42,517 nt of DNA from CAYOBW01 sp964402115 (GCA_964402115.1 CAYOBW010000024.1:1-42517), one strand, 5' to 3'; positions 1-9,124 are shown, counted from the first letter of the stretch. The notes: generated from the sequence alone by a model not told the origin. A program made the numbers and translations.

Positions 1-1206
1 CAGGCCCCAGTTGATCCAGCCGCAGGCCATGGGTGCGGTGACCTCCACCAGGCGCCGGCACCAACGCGCCTGCTGTTCCTCGTCGGCGGGTTTGCCGCCC
101 GGATCCAAGGGGCCGCCGCCGTACCAGCCGAACTCGGCGATCACCACGGGCTTGCCCGGCTTCGCGCACTCGCGGGTCATGCACTCTACCACGGCCAGGT
201 TCGCATCCTCGGCGGCCTGATCTTCATAGCGATACACGCCCTTGGCCAGCGGATAGAAATGCAGCTCAAGGAAATCGAGATGCCGGGCGATGATCTCAGG
301 ACGGAAGCCGGTGTACTGGTCGATGGCGATGGGCTGCGCCGGCACCGACCATTGCAGGAGGCCCACGGTGACCAGCGCCTGGGGGTCGGCGCCGCGGATG
401 GCCGTGGCTTGACGGGCAACCCAGGCTTCCGCCAGGCTTTCGCGGAAACGCTGATAATCCGCGAGGATCGCGGAAGGCGCGGCATTCTTCTCCGGCACGG
501 GCACGATGGGCTGCTGGCGCGTGATACGCCACGCACCCCACTTCACCCGTGACTGGGGTGTGTCCCACGCCACCGTGGGCTCGTTACGCAGGTCGTAGGC
601 CCAGATAGTGCTGCGGCCGCGGTAGCGGCCGGCGAACATCCTCCAGAAATCCTCCAGCGCCTTCAGACACGCCTCGTTGGCATAGTTGTCGAAGACACCA
701 CCCAGGGCCTGGGTCCATGGGGGCATGCCTTCCCAGTGGTCCGGACCGGTCGGATGGAGGTAGATGCCAGCCTCGTCGGCGAGGTCGAGCATGCGGTCGA
801 AGGCCGCCAGCCCCGCCGCATCAAGCTGACCCGGTTGGGTGTAGAACGAGCCGAAGGTCACGAAGACCCGTGACACGTTCATGCCCATGCGCTTCATGCG
901 CTGGAAGTCCTGGCGCGTGGCCTCGGTGTCGAACTGCTTCCACAGCTGGGGCGCCCAACCCGTGCCGGGTCGGAAGTAGCTCACGCCGCAGGGCGTGAAG
1001 CGCTGGCCGTCGGCGTTCACGAATCCTCTATGGGCCACATCCACGCGGATGCGGGGCAGCTTCCCGACAGCGGAAACCTCCCCCACGCCACCGGGGTTTG
1101 CGGAAATCGTCCTCTTCTCGCTGTTTGTCAGCGACGCCGGCGCGTCGGCGGCAAGAGCGGACGCGACAAGGCAGATAAGGGGAAGCATGCAGAGGATGCG
1201 TTTCAT
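1..1206 (-). CDS. GH5-like (clan GH-A) secreted glycoside hydrolase, 3' end cut by window
   Basis: Open from ATG at 1206 to the window edge (402 codons, no stop), so the C-terminus is missing. Residues 1-20 form a signal peptide (MKRILCMLPLICLVASALAA). The rest reads as a TIM-barrel hydrolase of the cellulase/GH5 superfamily: a DFQRMKRMGMN segment near residue 100, an acid/base-type N208-E209-P210, an H-F-Y motif near 316 and a nucleophile-type A-E358-F-G-W. Both glutamates are at the spacing expected for retaining clan GH-A enzymes. The exact GH family and substrate cannot be told by eye; a mannanase or an unclassified GH5-like enzyme is possible. It begins 3 bp after the TAA of the DUF5703 gene and has no clear Shine-Dalgarno, so it probably depends on readthrough of the upstream message. 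It is the last visible gene of the minus-strand run. Confidence 0.85.
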   Translation of the reverse strand, partial: MKRILCMLPLICLVASALAADAPASLTNSEKRTISANPGGVGEVSAVGKLPRIRVDVAHRGFVNADGQRFTPCGVSYFRPGTGWAPQLWKQFDTEATRQDFQRMKRMGMNVSRVFVTFGSFYTQPGQLDAAGLAAFDRMLDLADEAGIYLHPTGPDHWEGMPPWTQALGGVFDNYANEACLKALEDFWRMFAGRYRGRSTIWAYDLRNEPTVAWDTPQSRVKWGAWRITRQQPIVPVPEKNAAPSAILADYQRFRESLAEAWVARQATAIRGADPQALVTVGLLQWSVPAQPIAIDQYTGFRPEIIARHLDFLELHFYPLAKGVYRYEDQAAEDANLAVVECMTRECAKPGKPVVIAEFGWYGGGPLDPGGKPADEEQQARWCRRLVEVTAPMACGWINWGL

Positions 1207-1209
1207 GCG

Positions 1210-4008
1210 TTAGTTCACCGGTTGGCCGTTGAGGTAGAGGCGAGGCGCGCCCTGATCGAGCACGACGGCAACGTGCTGCCAGACACCGGGTCGCAAAGCA
1301 TGCTCCACGAGCTTGGTCTGACTGCCGGAGATCACGCGCAGGCTGAGGCCGGGATGGGTGTCCAAAAGAAAACCGTCGTCATGTCCAGCGGTCAGTTTGT
1401 CGAGGATGCGACCGACTTCCCTCTCGCCAGGGCAAATCCAGGCCTCGAAGGTGAGCGCTCCGGCGAAGTCCTCTTCTTTCGTCGGCAATACGTCGCCCGG
1501 CTTCGGGTTAAGCCACGAACGGTCGAGCGGTTGGGTTCGGTCGCCGGCCGCGAGGTCGCGAAGCGCTTGCGGCGACAACTTGCCGCGAAACATCGAGACC
1601 CGCCCAATGGTTCCCGCGAACCTGTTAGCGCCCGTCTGGTCGGACCCAGCACGGAGGGGATGGTTGTTGACCGGGATGGCGGGAACGGACTGAGGCTGGC
1701 AAACCGTCACGGCTTTCTTCCGCGAGGTGGGCTGGATGTCCCAACTGACCAACGTGCCGTCTTTGACCGTACCGCTGATGACTGTGCGCTGTGAAAGGTG
1801 CAGCTTGAAGTCCGTGTCCCACGTCGCCGGCAACGCGGGCAGGAGAAAGATCTTCTCGCCGGCTTCCTGAACAAGCATCCGCTGGAGCGCGACCGAGCCG
1901 GAGCCGAAATGATCGAAGTCAGGACAGGAGTCCGGGCCTTCACGACCGTAGAGCGGGAAGCGGCACATCGGCGAGGCGGTACGGAAACGTCTAACCAGGC
2001 CAGCGGCCGCCTCCGTTGCGATGCCAGCGCAGGCCCAGTGGATCTGGTCTTGCGTCCAGCAGGCGCAGCCGAAGGCGTCCTTGCAGGCGCGCTGTTTCAT
2101 CGTCCGGGAAACAACATCGGCGGTGCCGAGCGCCAGGCCGAAACAGCGGAACGGGAAGACGGGGTAGAGTTCGCCGTTCTCGGCGTTCTGCTTCTTCTCC
2201 CACCGCAGAGCGGGGGCAATAGACTGGTGGCCTTCGAGCGTCTGGAGGTGCACCTCCGGGATTTCGGCGCGGAATGCGCGCCAGCGCGCCTGATCATCGA
2301 CGGTGCCTGCTTTCATCGCGAGCAGTTCATCGAGGCAGAATTGTAGCCCCGCAACATCGGGCGCGGGGTTGACAGCGATCCACCAGGTCTCGAGCACCAT
2401 GGCGGGGTCGAGGCGGAGTTTTCCGTCCAAACCGCGCGGATAGTGTTTGTCGAAGAAGAGCAGCACCTCGCGCGCGAAGGGCACGAGGACCCTGTCACGG
2501 AAGGCGGTGTCTCCGGTGAAGTTGACGTAGTCGAGCATCATCGCGGTGGTTTCGAGGCCGCTGGTGAAATAGTAGCTGTGGTAGAAGCCATGGCCCTTGT
2601 TCTCGCCGGGCTTGGTCTTGGGGGGTTTGCCGTTTTCGCCGCAATCGCGTTCGGCGCCGGTCGGCTCGATGTTTTCGCGGTAGTAGGCGCCGTCGTGGCC
2701 AAACCACGCCTTCGTGATGGCCTTGCGCATCGGGAGCAGGTTCGCGTAGTAGTCAAAGAACGGCTTCAGTGCTTCGAAATCGCCGCTCGCCAGGAGCGGC
2801 CAATAGAGCAGCCGCTGGTTCTGATAGGTGAACCGACGCCCCCAGAGCCTGTCGTCCTCGTGGGTGAGAAACGTGCCGTCCGGCTGGGGTGTCGGGGCGC
2901 TGCGGCTCTTGGGACTGGGGACACGCAACTGCTGGGTGAACAGGCCGCCGTTGAACTTGGCTTGGACGCGCCCCCGGCTCTGGCAGGCCATCAGGAAACG
3001 GAAGACATTGTAGCTCTGCGCAACCACTGCGGCACCGTCCTCTTCCACGCGCCGGCCACCGGTCGCTTCGCCGTTGAGCCGTTCGCGCGCGTCAGCGGGA
3101 ACGGTGTTGTCGGAGCTGACAATCCAGCTTCGGCTCCAGAACTCCGACCACCATGCGCGGTGTTTCTCCCAGTCGCGTGCGGCATCCGCCGTTTGCTTCT
3201 CGATGGATGCAATCCAGGTCTCCGGCTGCGGCGTTTGCATCGTCAGCGCGTGAATACGGATGTCGAAGGTCTTGCCCGTGCCGCGCAGTGCGCCGTCCGC
3301 GAGTCTGAGCATCGGGCTTTCGAGAAGGTTGCCGAAGGTGTTGAAACGGTATGGGTCGGGGAATTGGGCCGCCATGTGTTCGACCTCGTAGTATCTCAAG
3401 TCGTCCGGATACACACTGCGATCGCCAACCGGGAAGTACCAGAGGATTCTGCCGCTGCGTTCGACCCGCACATCCTGCGTCGGCTCGCTGGTGGGATTCC
3501 CCGCGTTGTGCGGGCAACTATCGAAGCGGCGCCACAACTCCGGCCGCGCGGTGACGGCGACATCGCGGGGCGAGTCGATCTCGACATGGTACGCGGGCCG
3601 GTTGGCGTCGGCCCAGACGCGCACGGTCACGCCGTCGGCTTCGATGCGAAGCGAGCCGGTGGAGAGGTCGAGGGTCTGACGGAACGGCTTTCCGGCCTGG
3701 AAGGGGTTGGGGTTGAGTGACACGCGGACGCGGCCGGTCTTGAAGATGTCGCCGAGGTAGGTGTGGGCATCGTTCTTGGCGAGTAGCAGGAACAAATCGC
3801 CGTTTTCGATGGCATAAACACCCGCCGCGATGTCGCCGTTGCCGATGGGCATGACCCCGGTTGCGTCTTTCGATGGCGAATTCCAGATGACATTGTACCG
3901 ACTGATGTCGGCAGCCTGTGACGCCGCCAGAGGCGCGAACAGCAGGGCGGCGAGGATCGTGAGGGGCGGCTTCAGCTCGGTTCGCCAGTATTCGCTTGTG
4001 GTTTTCAT
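1210..4008 (-). CDS. DUF5703 / GH95-like secreted glycosidase with C-terminal LamG-like region
   Basis: 932 aa from ATG at 4008. A longer in-frame start at 4098 would overlap the upstream gene and hide the signal peptide, so I reject it. Residues 14-33 are a signal peptide ending AASQAAD. The mature start (RYNVIWNSPSKDATGVMPIGNGDIAAGVY, positions 38-65) is typical of DUF5703, an N-terminal beta-sandwich found before (alpha/alpha)6 catalytic domains related to GH95. The central part is rich in helices and has W-W-I and D-H-F-G-S-G-S motifs of that superfamily. The last 170 residues resemble laminin-G/concanavalin lectin sequence, with tail-like segments placed before head-like ones. A GH95-like role would be removal of alpha-linked fucose or galactose, but the substrate is inference. 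The nearest purine-rich stretch is far from the start; a 10-codon mini-ORF links it to the upstream gene. Confidence 0.85.
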   Translation of the reverse strand: MKTTSEYWRTELKPPLTILAALLFAPLAASQAADISRYNVIWNSPSKDATGVMPIGNGDIAAGVYAIENGDLFLLLAKNDAHTYLGDIFKTGRVRVSLNPNPFQAGKPFRQTLDLSTGSLRIEADGVTVRVWADANRPAYHVEIDSPRDVAVTARPELWRRFDSCPHNAGNPTSEPTQDVRVERSGRILWYFPVGDRSVYPDDLRYYEVEHMAAQFPDPYRFNTFGNLLESPMLRLADGALRGTGKTFDIRIHALTMQTPQPETWIASIEKQTADAARDWEKHRAWWSEFWSRSWIVSSDNTVPADARERLNGEATGGRRVEEDGAAVVAQSYNVFRFLMACQSRGRVQAKFNGGLFTQQLRVPSPKSRSAPTPQPDGTFLTHEDDRLWGRRFTYQNQRLLYWPLLASGDFEALKPFFDYYANLLPMRKAITKAWFGHDGAYYRENIEPTGAERDCGENGKPPKTKPGENKGHGFYHSYYFTSGLETTAMMLDYVNFTGDTAFRDRVLVPFAREVLLFFDKHYPRGLDGKLRLDPAMVLETWWIAVNPAPDVAGLQFCLDELLAMKAGTVDDQARWRAFRAEIPEVHLQTLEGHQSIAPALRWEKKQNAENGELYPVFPFRCFGLALGTADVVSRTMKQRACKDAFGCACWTQDQIHWACAGIATEAAAGLVRRFRTASPMCRFPLYGREGPDSCPDFDHFGSGSVALQRMLVQEAGEKIFLLPALPATWDTDFKLHLSQRTVISGTVKDGTLVSWDIQPTSRKKAVTVCQPQSVPAIPVNNHPLRAGSDQTGANRFAGTIGRVSMFRGKLSPQALRDLAAGDRTQPLDRSWLNPKPGDVLPTKEEDFAGALTFEAWICPGEREVGRILDKLTAGHDDGFLLDTHPGLSLRVISGSQTKLVEHALRPGVWQHVAVVLDQGAPRLYLNGQPVN

Positions 4009-4037
4009 TCGGGGAAGTTGTTCTTTCCGTTTGTCAC
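4005..4037 (-). other. relay mini-ORF, 10 codons, bridging 4034 stop and 4008 start
   Basis: GTG (4037-4035) overlaps the TGA of the beta-helix gene as GTGA, and the mini-ORF's own TGA (4007-4005) overlaps the ATG of the DUF5703 gene as ATGA. A good ribosome-binding sequence, GGAAGGAACAACA, lies immediately upstream with AAGGA about 7 nt from the GTG. The encoded peptide is MTNGKNNFPE and has no recognisable function. The likely role, if translated, is to carry ribosomes across the 25-bp spacer to a start with a poor Shine-Dalgarno. Chance occurrence cannot be excluded for one copy. Confidence 0.4.
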
Positions 4038-5797
4038 TGTTGTTCCTTCCGTATTCCTTGGAACCGCTGGGGTATCGCATTATCGAAGACAGCTTCATTG
4101 ACGATGTTTGTCATCGACAACAATACGGTGGCGGCGGAAGCCGCCGAATTGAGCGACAGTATGTTGCCGGAAATAGTCAGCCCGCTCACGGAGAACGCCT
4201 GGACGCAGGACGAGGAACCGCTCTCGATGCAGTTGCCGGTGATGCGGATATCCTTCGCGTAGGCGGCGGGACTGGACGCCCGCCGAGAACCGACGACGAT
4301 CGGCACCCCTTGCGTGTTCCGGAATACGTTACTGCGGATGGTGCAGTCCTGCGGAACCGGTCCCTCGTAGAAGCTGCCGATCTCGTTGGCCATGTAAACG
4401 CCGCTTCCGCCCACCCCATCGATGGTGTTTCCTTCGATCAACCCGCCGGGGGCGCGCACGAGGATCGCGTGCCTGCGTTGTTCGCGAAACGTGCAGTTAC
4501 GCACGACATAGTTGGCGCCGCAGGCGTCGACGTTGTACATTCCGGTGAACTTCAGCTTCTCGGGGCCGCCGGGGAAATCGTCACCGGTGTCGTTCACGCC
4601 GGGATCCCGGATCTCCCGGTCGAGTTCGACCTCCTTCCATTTCTGCTTGGCCGCGTACGGCTTCACCGACTTCACGACCAAGCCTTCGACCATCTCGCTC
4701 CTTGACGGGGTGAAAGCGGTCAGGCGATCGCCGACGACGGGCGTTCCGTTCATCGCGTAGGTCCCGGGCGCGATGACCTTCTTGATCCAGTAGGGACAGG
4801 CGCTGATGTTGATGCTGTCGTCGAGCAGGCCCTCGAAGAAGCACTCGTCAATGAGCGGGCCGATACGGTTCCCTTTACAGTGAAAGCCGTCCTTCGGGGT
4901 TACGATCAGCCGATCGCTTCCGGGCTTGAATGCGATCTTGACGCGACGGAAGACGTTCTGCCCGCTGCTGTTTGCCACCGCGAACGTCATGCCATACTTG
5001 GCCATATGGACCGTGAAGTCCTCGAACCGGCAATTCTCGCACCCCGCAAGCTCGTTGTTCGCGCCGGAGTTCTCGTACTTGAACGTGATGACATACCGGT
5101 CGCCGCGGCGGACGTTCGCCAGATCCCTCTTGGCCTCAGCCACGAAGAAGACGCGGGCAATGTCCGCTCCCGCCGGCGAACGACCGAACTCCTTCATGTA
5201 CAAATGCATGGCCACATCCCACCGACGGTGCCGCTCGACGGGATCGAACACCACGCCCCAATCCTTCTTCGGCGGCTGGAGCTGGAGCGACTCGTATTCA
5301 TCGACGGGATGCCGGTAGCCCTTCTGGATGCGTACATCGATCCAGCCCTCGGTGGCGTTCACCCCGCTGATCGTGCCCTGCGTAAAGGGCAGCGGATCGT
5401 AATCGACCGTGAAGCCCTTGACCGAAACGCCCGAGCAGTTCCTCAGTGAGCTCAGGTTGTTCCGTGGATGGCTGACCAGCACGGCGCCGTTCCCCTCGAT
5501 GGCGATGTTCGTCGCCCCGACGAGCGCAATCTGGTACGGGGCCGTCCTGCGCCAATCCAGGCGGTAGGTCTTTGGCTCGAAGACCACCCGGGAACCCGCG
5601 CCCGCGGCAACGGCAGCATCGACCGCCTTCTGGATGGCCGGTCCGTCGTCGGTCTTTCCGTCGCCCGTTGCACCGAAGTCAGCGACCGGGAAATCCACGG
5701 CGAAGCCGGCACTTGCCGTCAGCAGGAAGGCCATGATCCATCTTGCCCTCTTCATCTGAATACGTGTGTCTTGACGGAGTTCCGTTGATATGTTCAT
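4034..5797 (-). CDS. right-handed parallel beta-helix protein, GH110-like
   Basis: 587 aa from ATG at 5797, chosen because it overlaps the upstream sulfatase stop as ATGA. An in-frame ATG at 5755 gives a shorter, cleaner signal peptide and is the main alternative. The mature protein opens with a Pectate_lyase_3 signature (FPVADFGATGDGKTDDGPAIQ, residues 36-56) and continues as repeated beta-helix coils. The block DGFHCKGNRIGP (303-314) followed by LLDDSINI (324-331) is the probable active-site region, with D326/D327 as candidate catalytic acids. The protein appears homologous to the one at 16487-18481, sharing a D-P-x-x-(F/Y)-T-x-G block before the helix and a later double-Asp motif. Architecture is like GH110 alpha-galactosidases, but that family call is inference; polygalacturonase-like GH28 or an epimerase are other possibilities. 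Confidence 0.8.
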   Translation of the reverse strand: MNISTELRQDTRIQMKRARWIMAFLLTASAGFAVDFPVADFGATGDGKTDDGPAIQKAVDAAVAAGAGSRVVFEPKTYRLDWRRTAPYQIALVGATNIAIEGNGAVLVSHPRNNLSSLRNCSGVSVKGFTVDYDPLPFTQGTISGVNATEGWIDVRIQKGYRHPVDEYESLQLQPPKKDWGVVFDPVERHRRWDVAMHLYMKEFGRSPAGADIARVFFVAEAKRDLANVRRGDRYVITFKYENSGANNELAGCENCRFEDFTVHMAKYGMTFAVANSSGQNVFRRVKIAFKPGSDRLIVTPKDGFHCKGNRIGPLIDECFFEGLLDDSINISACPYWIKKVIAPGTYAMNGTPVVGDRLTAFTPSRSEMVEGLVVKSVKPYAAKQKWKEVELDREIRDPGVNDTGDDFPGGPEKLKFTGMYNVDACGANYVVRNCTFREQRRHAILVRAPGGLIEGNTIDGVGGSGVYMANEIGSFYEGPVPQDCTIRSNVFRNTQGVPIVVGSRRASSPAAYAKDIRITGNCIESGSSSCVQAFSVSGLTISGNILSLNSAASAATVLLSMTNIVNEAVFDNAIPQRFQGIRKEQQ

Positions 5798-7329
5798 TTG
5801 TTGTCGGTCTTCTTCTTTGCTCCCGGGCCGGCGGGGGTGACCCGCGGCGAGGGATACTGGTCGAACACGTCGCCCTGCCCGAGGGCGCGCGGATCCTGCT
5901 GGCGTTTGAGTTCGGCCTTCAGCTTGTCGCGCAAGGCGCTGAGCTTCGCGGCAAAGTCGGGATGGCTGGCGAGATTGGTCACGCAGTCTGGATCTTGGGA
6001 GAGATCGAACAGTTGTTCGGCGGTGCGCTTGCCAAAAGCATGCTGCCAAAACGGATTCTGCTCGCCTTGCTCAGCCACGCATGTCTTCGTGGGACTGCTG
6101 TCGGTGTCTTTGAAACCGAGTTCGGGATTGCCGCAGGGCCAGCGCTCGGGGGCGAAGTTCCGCACATACAACCAATCCCCCTCGCGAAGCGCCCGCGCCG
6201 GATAGCCGAGACCCGCGGGGGAACCTGGCCGAGCCAGCACATCGTTGCGTTCACGCCCGATGATCACAAAGCCACGGTCACCCTTCGCTTGGCCGAGGAA
6301 TAGATCGGTGAGACTGCGGCCGGTGATCGGCGCCATGCCCTGGGTCGTCCCGTTGACGCCGAACAGTTCGAGAAAGGTCGGCGCAAGATCAATGAAGCTG
6401 ATGAAGTCGGCAACCCGGCGACCCGGTTGCGCGATCCGTCCGGGCCAGCTCACGACGAAGGGCATCCGATTCGCGTCGTCGTAGGTGTGCCCTTTCACGC
6501 GGGGAAAGGGCATGCCGTTGTCCGAGGTGACGATGATCAGCGTGTTTCCCGCTTCACCGCTGGTCTCCAGCGCGCCGAGCAGGGAACCGACCTGCGCATC
6601 AAATGCTTCAACTTCGATCGCGTAGTCGAGCATGTCGCGCCGCACGACGTCATGGTCCGGCCAATACGCTGGAACACGGTTGATGTCCGTGACTTTCTTA
6701 CCGGCCGCGATGCCGGAGTCCAAGGTGTACTTCCGATGCGGATAATGGCTGCCGAACCAATAGAAGAACGGCTGGCCGGGCGCGCGGTTCTTCACGAAAG
6801 CGGTCAGATCGGCGCCGGGCGCACTGTCTTTGACGACCCCGTTCCCGCGGAGGGCAAAAGTGCGCGGGCTTCCATCGGCCTGTTTTGCCTCACCCGGTCC
6901 CCACGTCTTGCCGGCAGCGCCGCAGGCGATGCCGGCCTTGTCAAGGGCCTCGCTGAAGGCCATGAACTTGGCCGGGAAGTAGGGCTGATGATTGGCCGCC
7001 GCCTCGAGCTGCCAAGGATTGCGCCCGGTCAGGATGGCGGCACGGGACGGTGCGCACTTGGAGGTCGGGGTATAGGCGTTGTCAAAGACCAGGCCTTGTT
7101 TCGCCAGACGATCTATGTTAGGCGTCTTCACCCAGTTGCAGGCATACGCTTTGCCGAAATGCCGGGACGCATCGTCTGCGATGATGAAGAGGATATTGGG
7201 TCGGGCCCGTGGCGGTACTGGCGTTTCGGCGGCATGGATATTCGCCGGCGCGAGCAGCAGGACAGTGAGACCGGTCCGAAGTGAGACAGGCAACGCTAGG
7301 GCGATTCCGCCGAGGTGATCAATGCGCAT
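5794..7329 (-). CDS. secreted S1 sulfatase, heparan N-sulfatase-like
   Basis: 511 aa. ATG at 7329 is preceded by AGGAG with a 7-nt spacer and overlaps the previous gene by 11 bp. The signal peptide ends near A-N-I-H-A-A (residue 34). The alkaline-phosphatase-fold N-terminus PNILFIIADD supplies metal ligands D52/D53. The formylglycine motif is C92-A-P-S-R followed by AAILTGRNPWQLEAAANH, a form I associate with heparan-N-sulfatase-like (S1_8-type) enzymes. Further metal-site and active-site blocks are GKTWGPG, GSHYPHRKY, TSDNGMPFPRVKGH, and a C-terminal QLFDLSQDPDCVTNLA. It hydrolyses an O- or N-sulfate ester after Cys92 is converted to formylglycine by a maturase encoded elsewhere. Its exact sugar is unknown. 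Confidence 0.93.
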   Translation of the reverse strand: MRIDHLGGIALALPVSLRTGLTVLLLAPANIHAAETPVPPRARPNILFIIADDASRHFGKAYACNWVKTPNIDRLAKQGLVFDNAYTPTSKCAPSRAAILTGRNPWQLEAAANHQPYFPAKFMAFSEALDKAGIACGAAGKTWGPGEAKQADGSPRTFALRGNGVVKDSAPGADLTAFVKNRAPGQPFFYWFGSHYPHRKYTLDSGIAAGKKVTDINRVPAYWPDHDVVRRDMLDYAIEVEAFDAQVGSLLGALETSGEAGNTLIIVTSDNGMPFPRVKGHTYDDANRMPFVVSWPGRIAQPGRRVADFISFIDLAPTFLELFGVNGTTQGMAPITGRSLTDLFLGQAKGDRGFVIIGRERNDVLARPGSPAGLGYPARALREGDWLYVRNFAPERWPCGNPELGFKDTDSSPTKTCVAEQGEQNPFWQHAFGKRTAEQLFDLSQDPDCVTNLASHPDFAAKLSALRDKLKAELKRQQDPRALGQGDVFDQYPSPRVTPAGPGAKKKTDNK

Positions 7330-8845
7330 CCTTGGGCTCCTGTAGTGTCGGATCCTTCTTCACTTGCGGTTTCGCCGGCCCCAGGGCGGCGATGCGAGCG
7401 GCGAGTTCGTGCACCACGGCAGCATGCGCTGGCCGGTCCGCCAGGTTGGCCGTCTCGCCCGGATCGTTGTCGTAGTCGTAGAGTTCGCGTGCCTGCACTG
7501 CACCGTCCTTGAAGGACTGCCATTCCACATAGCGCCAGCGGGCGGTACGTACCGCCCGGCCCAGGAGCTGGCCGTCCTTGCCGTCGCCACGGGGATAGAC
7601 GTGGAACACCGCATCCTGCACTGCTGCCGCCGGATCGTCGAGCACGGGCACCAGACTGCGACCGGCGAGGCCTGATGGCGTCGTCAGACCGGCCAGGGCA
7701 CAGAGTGTAGGATAGATGTCGACGGTGTTCATGAGCGCGCGGGTCGCGCGCCCCTGCGCTTTACCCGGAGCGGCGATGATCACCGGGTTGCGCCCCGCCT
7801 GCTCGTAATTGGTGTGCTTGCACCACATGCCGTGGTCGCCCAGATGCCAACCGTGGTCGCCCCACAGCACGACGATGGTGCGGTCCCACAGCTTCAGCCG
7901 GTCCATGGCGTCCAGCACCATACCGACCTGGGCGTCGACGAAGGCCGTCGAGGCGTAATAGCCATGGACCATGGTGCGGTTCTGCGCGGCGGTGAGCGGG
8001 CCGGTGGCCTGGATGTCGCTGTAGCTGCGCAACTCGCCGCTGTCCTGGCCGGCGAAGCGCGGGGCGCCGACGGGCAGGGCCACATCCACCGGATGCTGCG
8101 GCAGCTTCGCCGCGTCGAACAGATCCCAGTACCGCTTCGGGGCGATGAACGGGAGATGCGGACGGATGAAGCCGACGCCAAGGAAGAAGGGCTTCCCATC
8201 CATGGCCAGATCGTCGAGGCGCATCGCCGCCTGGCGCGCGATCCTGCCGTCGCTGAATGCCGCATCCGGCGCATCTGGCCAGCCCCAGGGGGCGCCCCGC
8301 GGTCGGCCGTTGTTCTGGGGACGAGGATTGCGTTTGGCGTCGGACGGCGGCCTGGGGCCGCCGGTGGTGACGTTGGCGGGATCCCCGCCCTTGGGATACC
8401 AGAACGGCACGCTCCAGCTGGCCGGATCGATGACGTTGCCATGCCCCCGATGGTAGATCTTCCCCAGAGATTCGGCGTGCCAGCCCTCCTGCCTGAAACG
8501 CTGCGACAAGGTCACCGCATCGCGGGCGCCATGGCGGAACCAAGTGGCCAGGTCATAGACGCCGATTTGGTCGGGCCGCAGGCCGGTCATCAGGCTGTTG
8601 CGGGACGGGGCACAGACCGCCTGGTTCACGTAGGCGCAACGGAACACCACGCCCTGCTGCGCAAGGCGGTCCATATTGGGCGTCTTCGCATGCGGGTCGC
8701 CAAAGCAGCCGATGGCCGGCTTGAGGTCGTCGACGCAGATGAGCAGGACGTTGGGCCGGGTGGCTGGTTTCAGCGCTTCGGCGGCGTGGAGCGCCCCCAG
8801 CGGCGCGAGCAATAGGGTGTTGAGAAGTGCGAAGGGCAATCTCAT
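7319..8845 (-). CDS. secreted S1 sulfatase, iduronate-2-sulfatase-like
   Basis: 508 aa from ATG at 8845; the longer in-frame start at 8953 adds a basic, non-signal extension. Signal peptide LLNTLLLAPLGALHAAEA. PNVLLICVDDLKPAIGCFGD carries the first metal Asp pair (D39/D40); the formylglycine site is C78-A-P-S-R-N-S-L-M-T-G. Other hallmarks are LGKIYHRGHGN, GVGFIRPHLPFIAPKRYWDLF, LWGDHGWHLGDHGMWCKHTNYE and a C-terminal ELYDYDNDPGETANLAD. The GWHLGDHGMWCK and F-I-R-P-H-L-P-F blocks are those of iduronate-2-sulfatase-like enzymes (S1_7 type). It is the first gene after a 279-bp gap, so it may start its own transcription unit. The gene at 9125-10558 is a close relative. Confidence 0.93.
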   Translation of the reverse strand: MRLPFALLNTLLLAPLGALHAAEALKPATRPNVLLICVDDLKPAIGCFGDPHAKTPNMDRLAQQGVVFRCAYVNQAVCAPSRNSLMTGLRPDQIGVYDLATWFRHGARDAVTLSQRFRQEGWHAESLGKIYHRGHGNVIDPASWSVPFWYPKGGDPANVTTGGPRPPSDAKRNPRPQNNGRPRGAPWGWPDAPDAAFSDGRIARQAAMRLDDLAMDGKPFFLGVGFIRPHLPFIAPKRYWDLFDAAKLPQHPVDVALPVGAPRFAGQDSGELRSYSDIQATGPLTAAQNRTMVHGYYASTAFVDAQVGMVLDAMDRLKLWDRTIVVLWGDHGWHLGDHGMWCKHTNYEQAGRNPVIIAAPGKAQGRATRALMNTVDIYPTLCALAGLTTPSGLAGRSLVPVLDDPAAAVQDAVFHVYPRGDGKDGQLLGRAVRTARWRYVEWQSFKDGAVQARELYDYDNDPGETANLADRPAHAAVVHELAARIAALGPAKPQVKKDPTLQEPKDAH

Positions 8846-8907
8846 TGGGTCTTCGAGCCTTTCTCCGGAGTCCTGGGTTTGTGCGCTTCGCTGTCGCCGG
8901 TCGTATA

Positions 8908-8937
8908 TCGATAATCTGAACCGGCGCTGCTTTGCAA
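8908..8937 (-). promoter_or_regulatory. candidate sigma70-type promoter for the 8845-to-1 operon
   Basis: On the minus strand, TTGCAA (8937-8932) and TATCGA (8913-8908) are separated by 18 nt inside an AT-rich patch (AGATTATCGATATACGA) unusual for this window. Transcription would start near 8900, giving a leader of about 55 nt before ATG 8845. The match to consensus is moderate (4/6 and 3/6), so this is a candidate only. Confidence 0.3.
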
Positions 8938-9070
8938 CACGGATTGCTGCCATGGGCGCGATTGGCGTTCGAGGTCCCCGGTCTCGGCGGCGTGCTTCGC
9001 GATCAGGTTCCCTCTCCGCCGGATCGGCGCCAACGTCGAGAAGTCTCTTGGCGCTTCTGCATTTCCCCTC

Positions 9071-9113
9071 CCGCCCGCCAGTAGCCAGCGTCGCGCTGGC
9101 TACCGGCCGGCGG
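9071..9113. repeat. REP-like palindrome / possible terminator hairpin
   Basis: Arms 9071-9090 and 9094-9113 pair over 20 positions with two mismatches (9076/9108 and 9080/9104); the inner 10 bp (GTAGCCAGCG / CGCTGGCTAC) are perfect around a TCG loop. It lies 11 bp beyond the stop region of the sulfatase at 9125-10558. There is no U-tract on the minus strand, so a classic intrinsic terminator is not supported; a REP-type element or an mRNA-stabilising stem is as likely. Confidence 0.65.
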
Positions 9114-9124
9114 CAGCGTGTGTT

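Larger units (their letters stand above)
8846..9124. other. longest internal intergenic gap (279 bp)
   Basis: No coding sequence is supported here on either strand. The half nearer 9125 holds a strong palindrome (9071-9113). The half nearer 8845 is visibly less GC-rich and holds a plausible promoter (8908-8937). Every other junction in the minus-strand run is under about 80 bp, so this is the most likely boundary between two operons. Confidence 0.7.

Noticed and set aside
9071..9113. Intrinsic terminator call for the palindrome
   Set aside because: No U-tract follows the stem on the minus strand, so it was listed as a repeat with termination only as a possibility.
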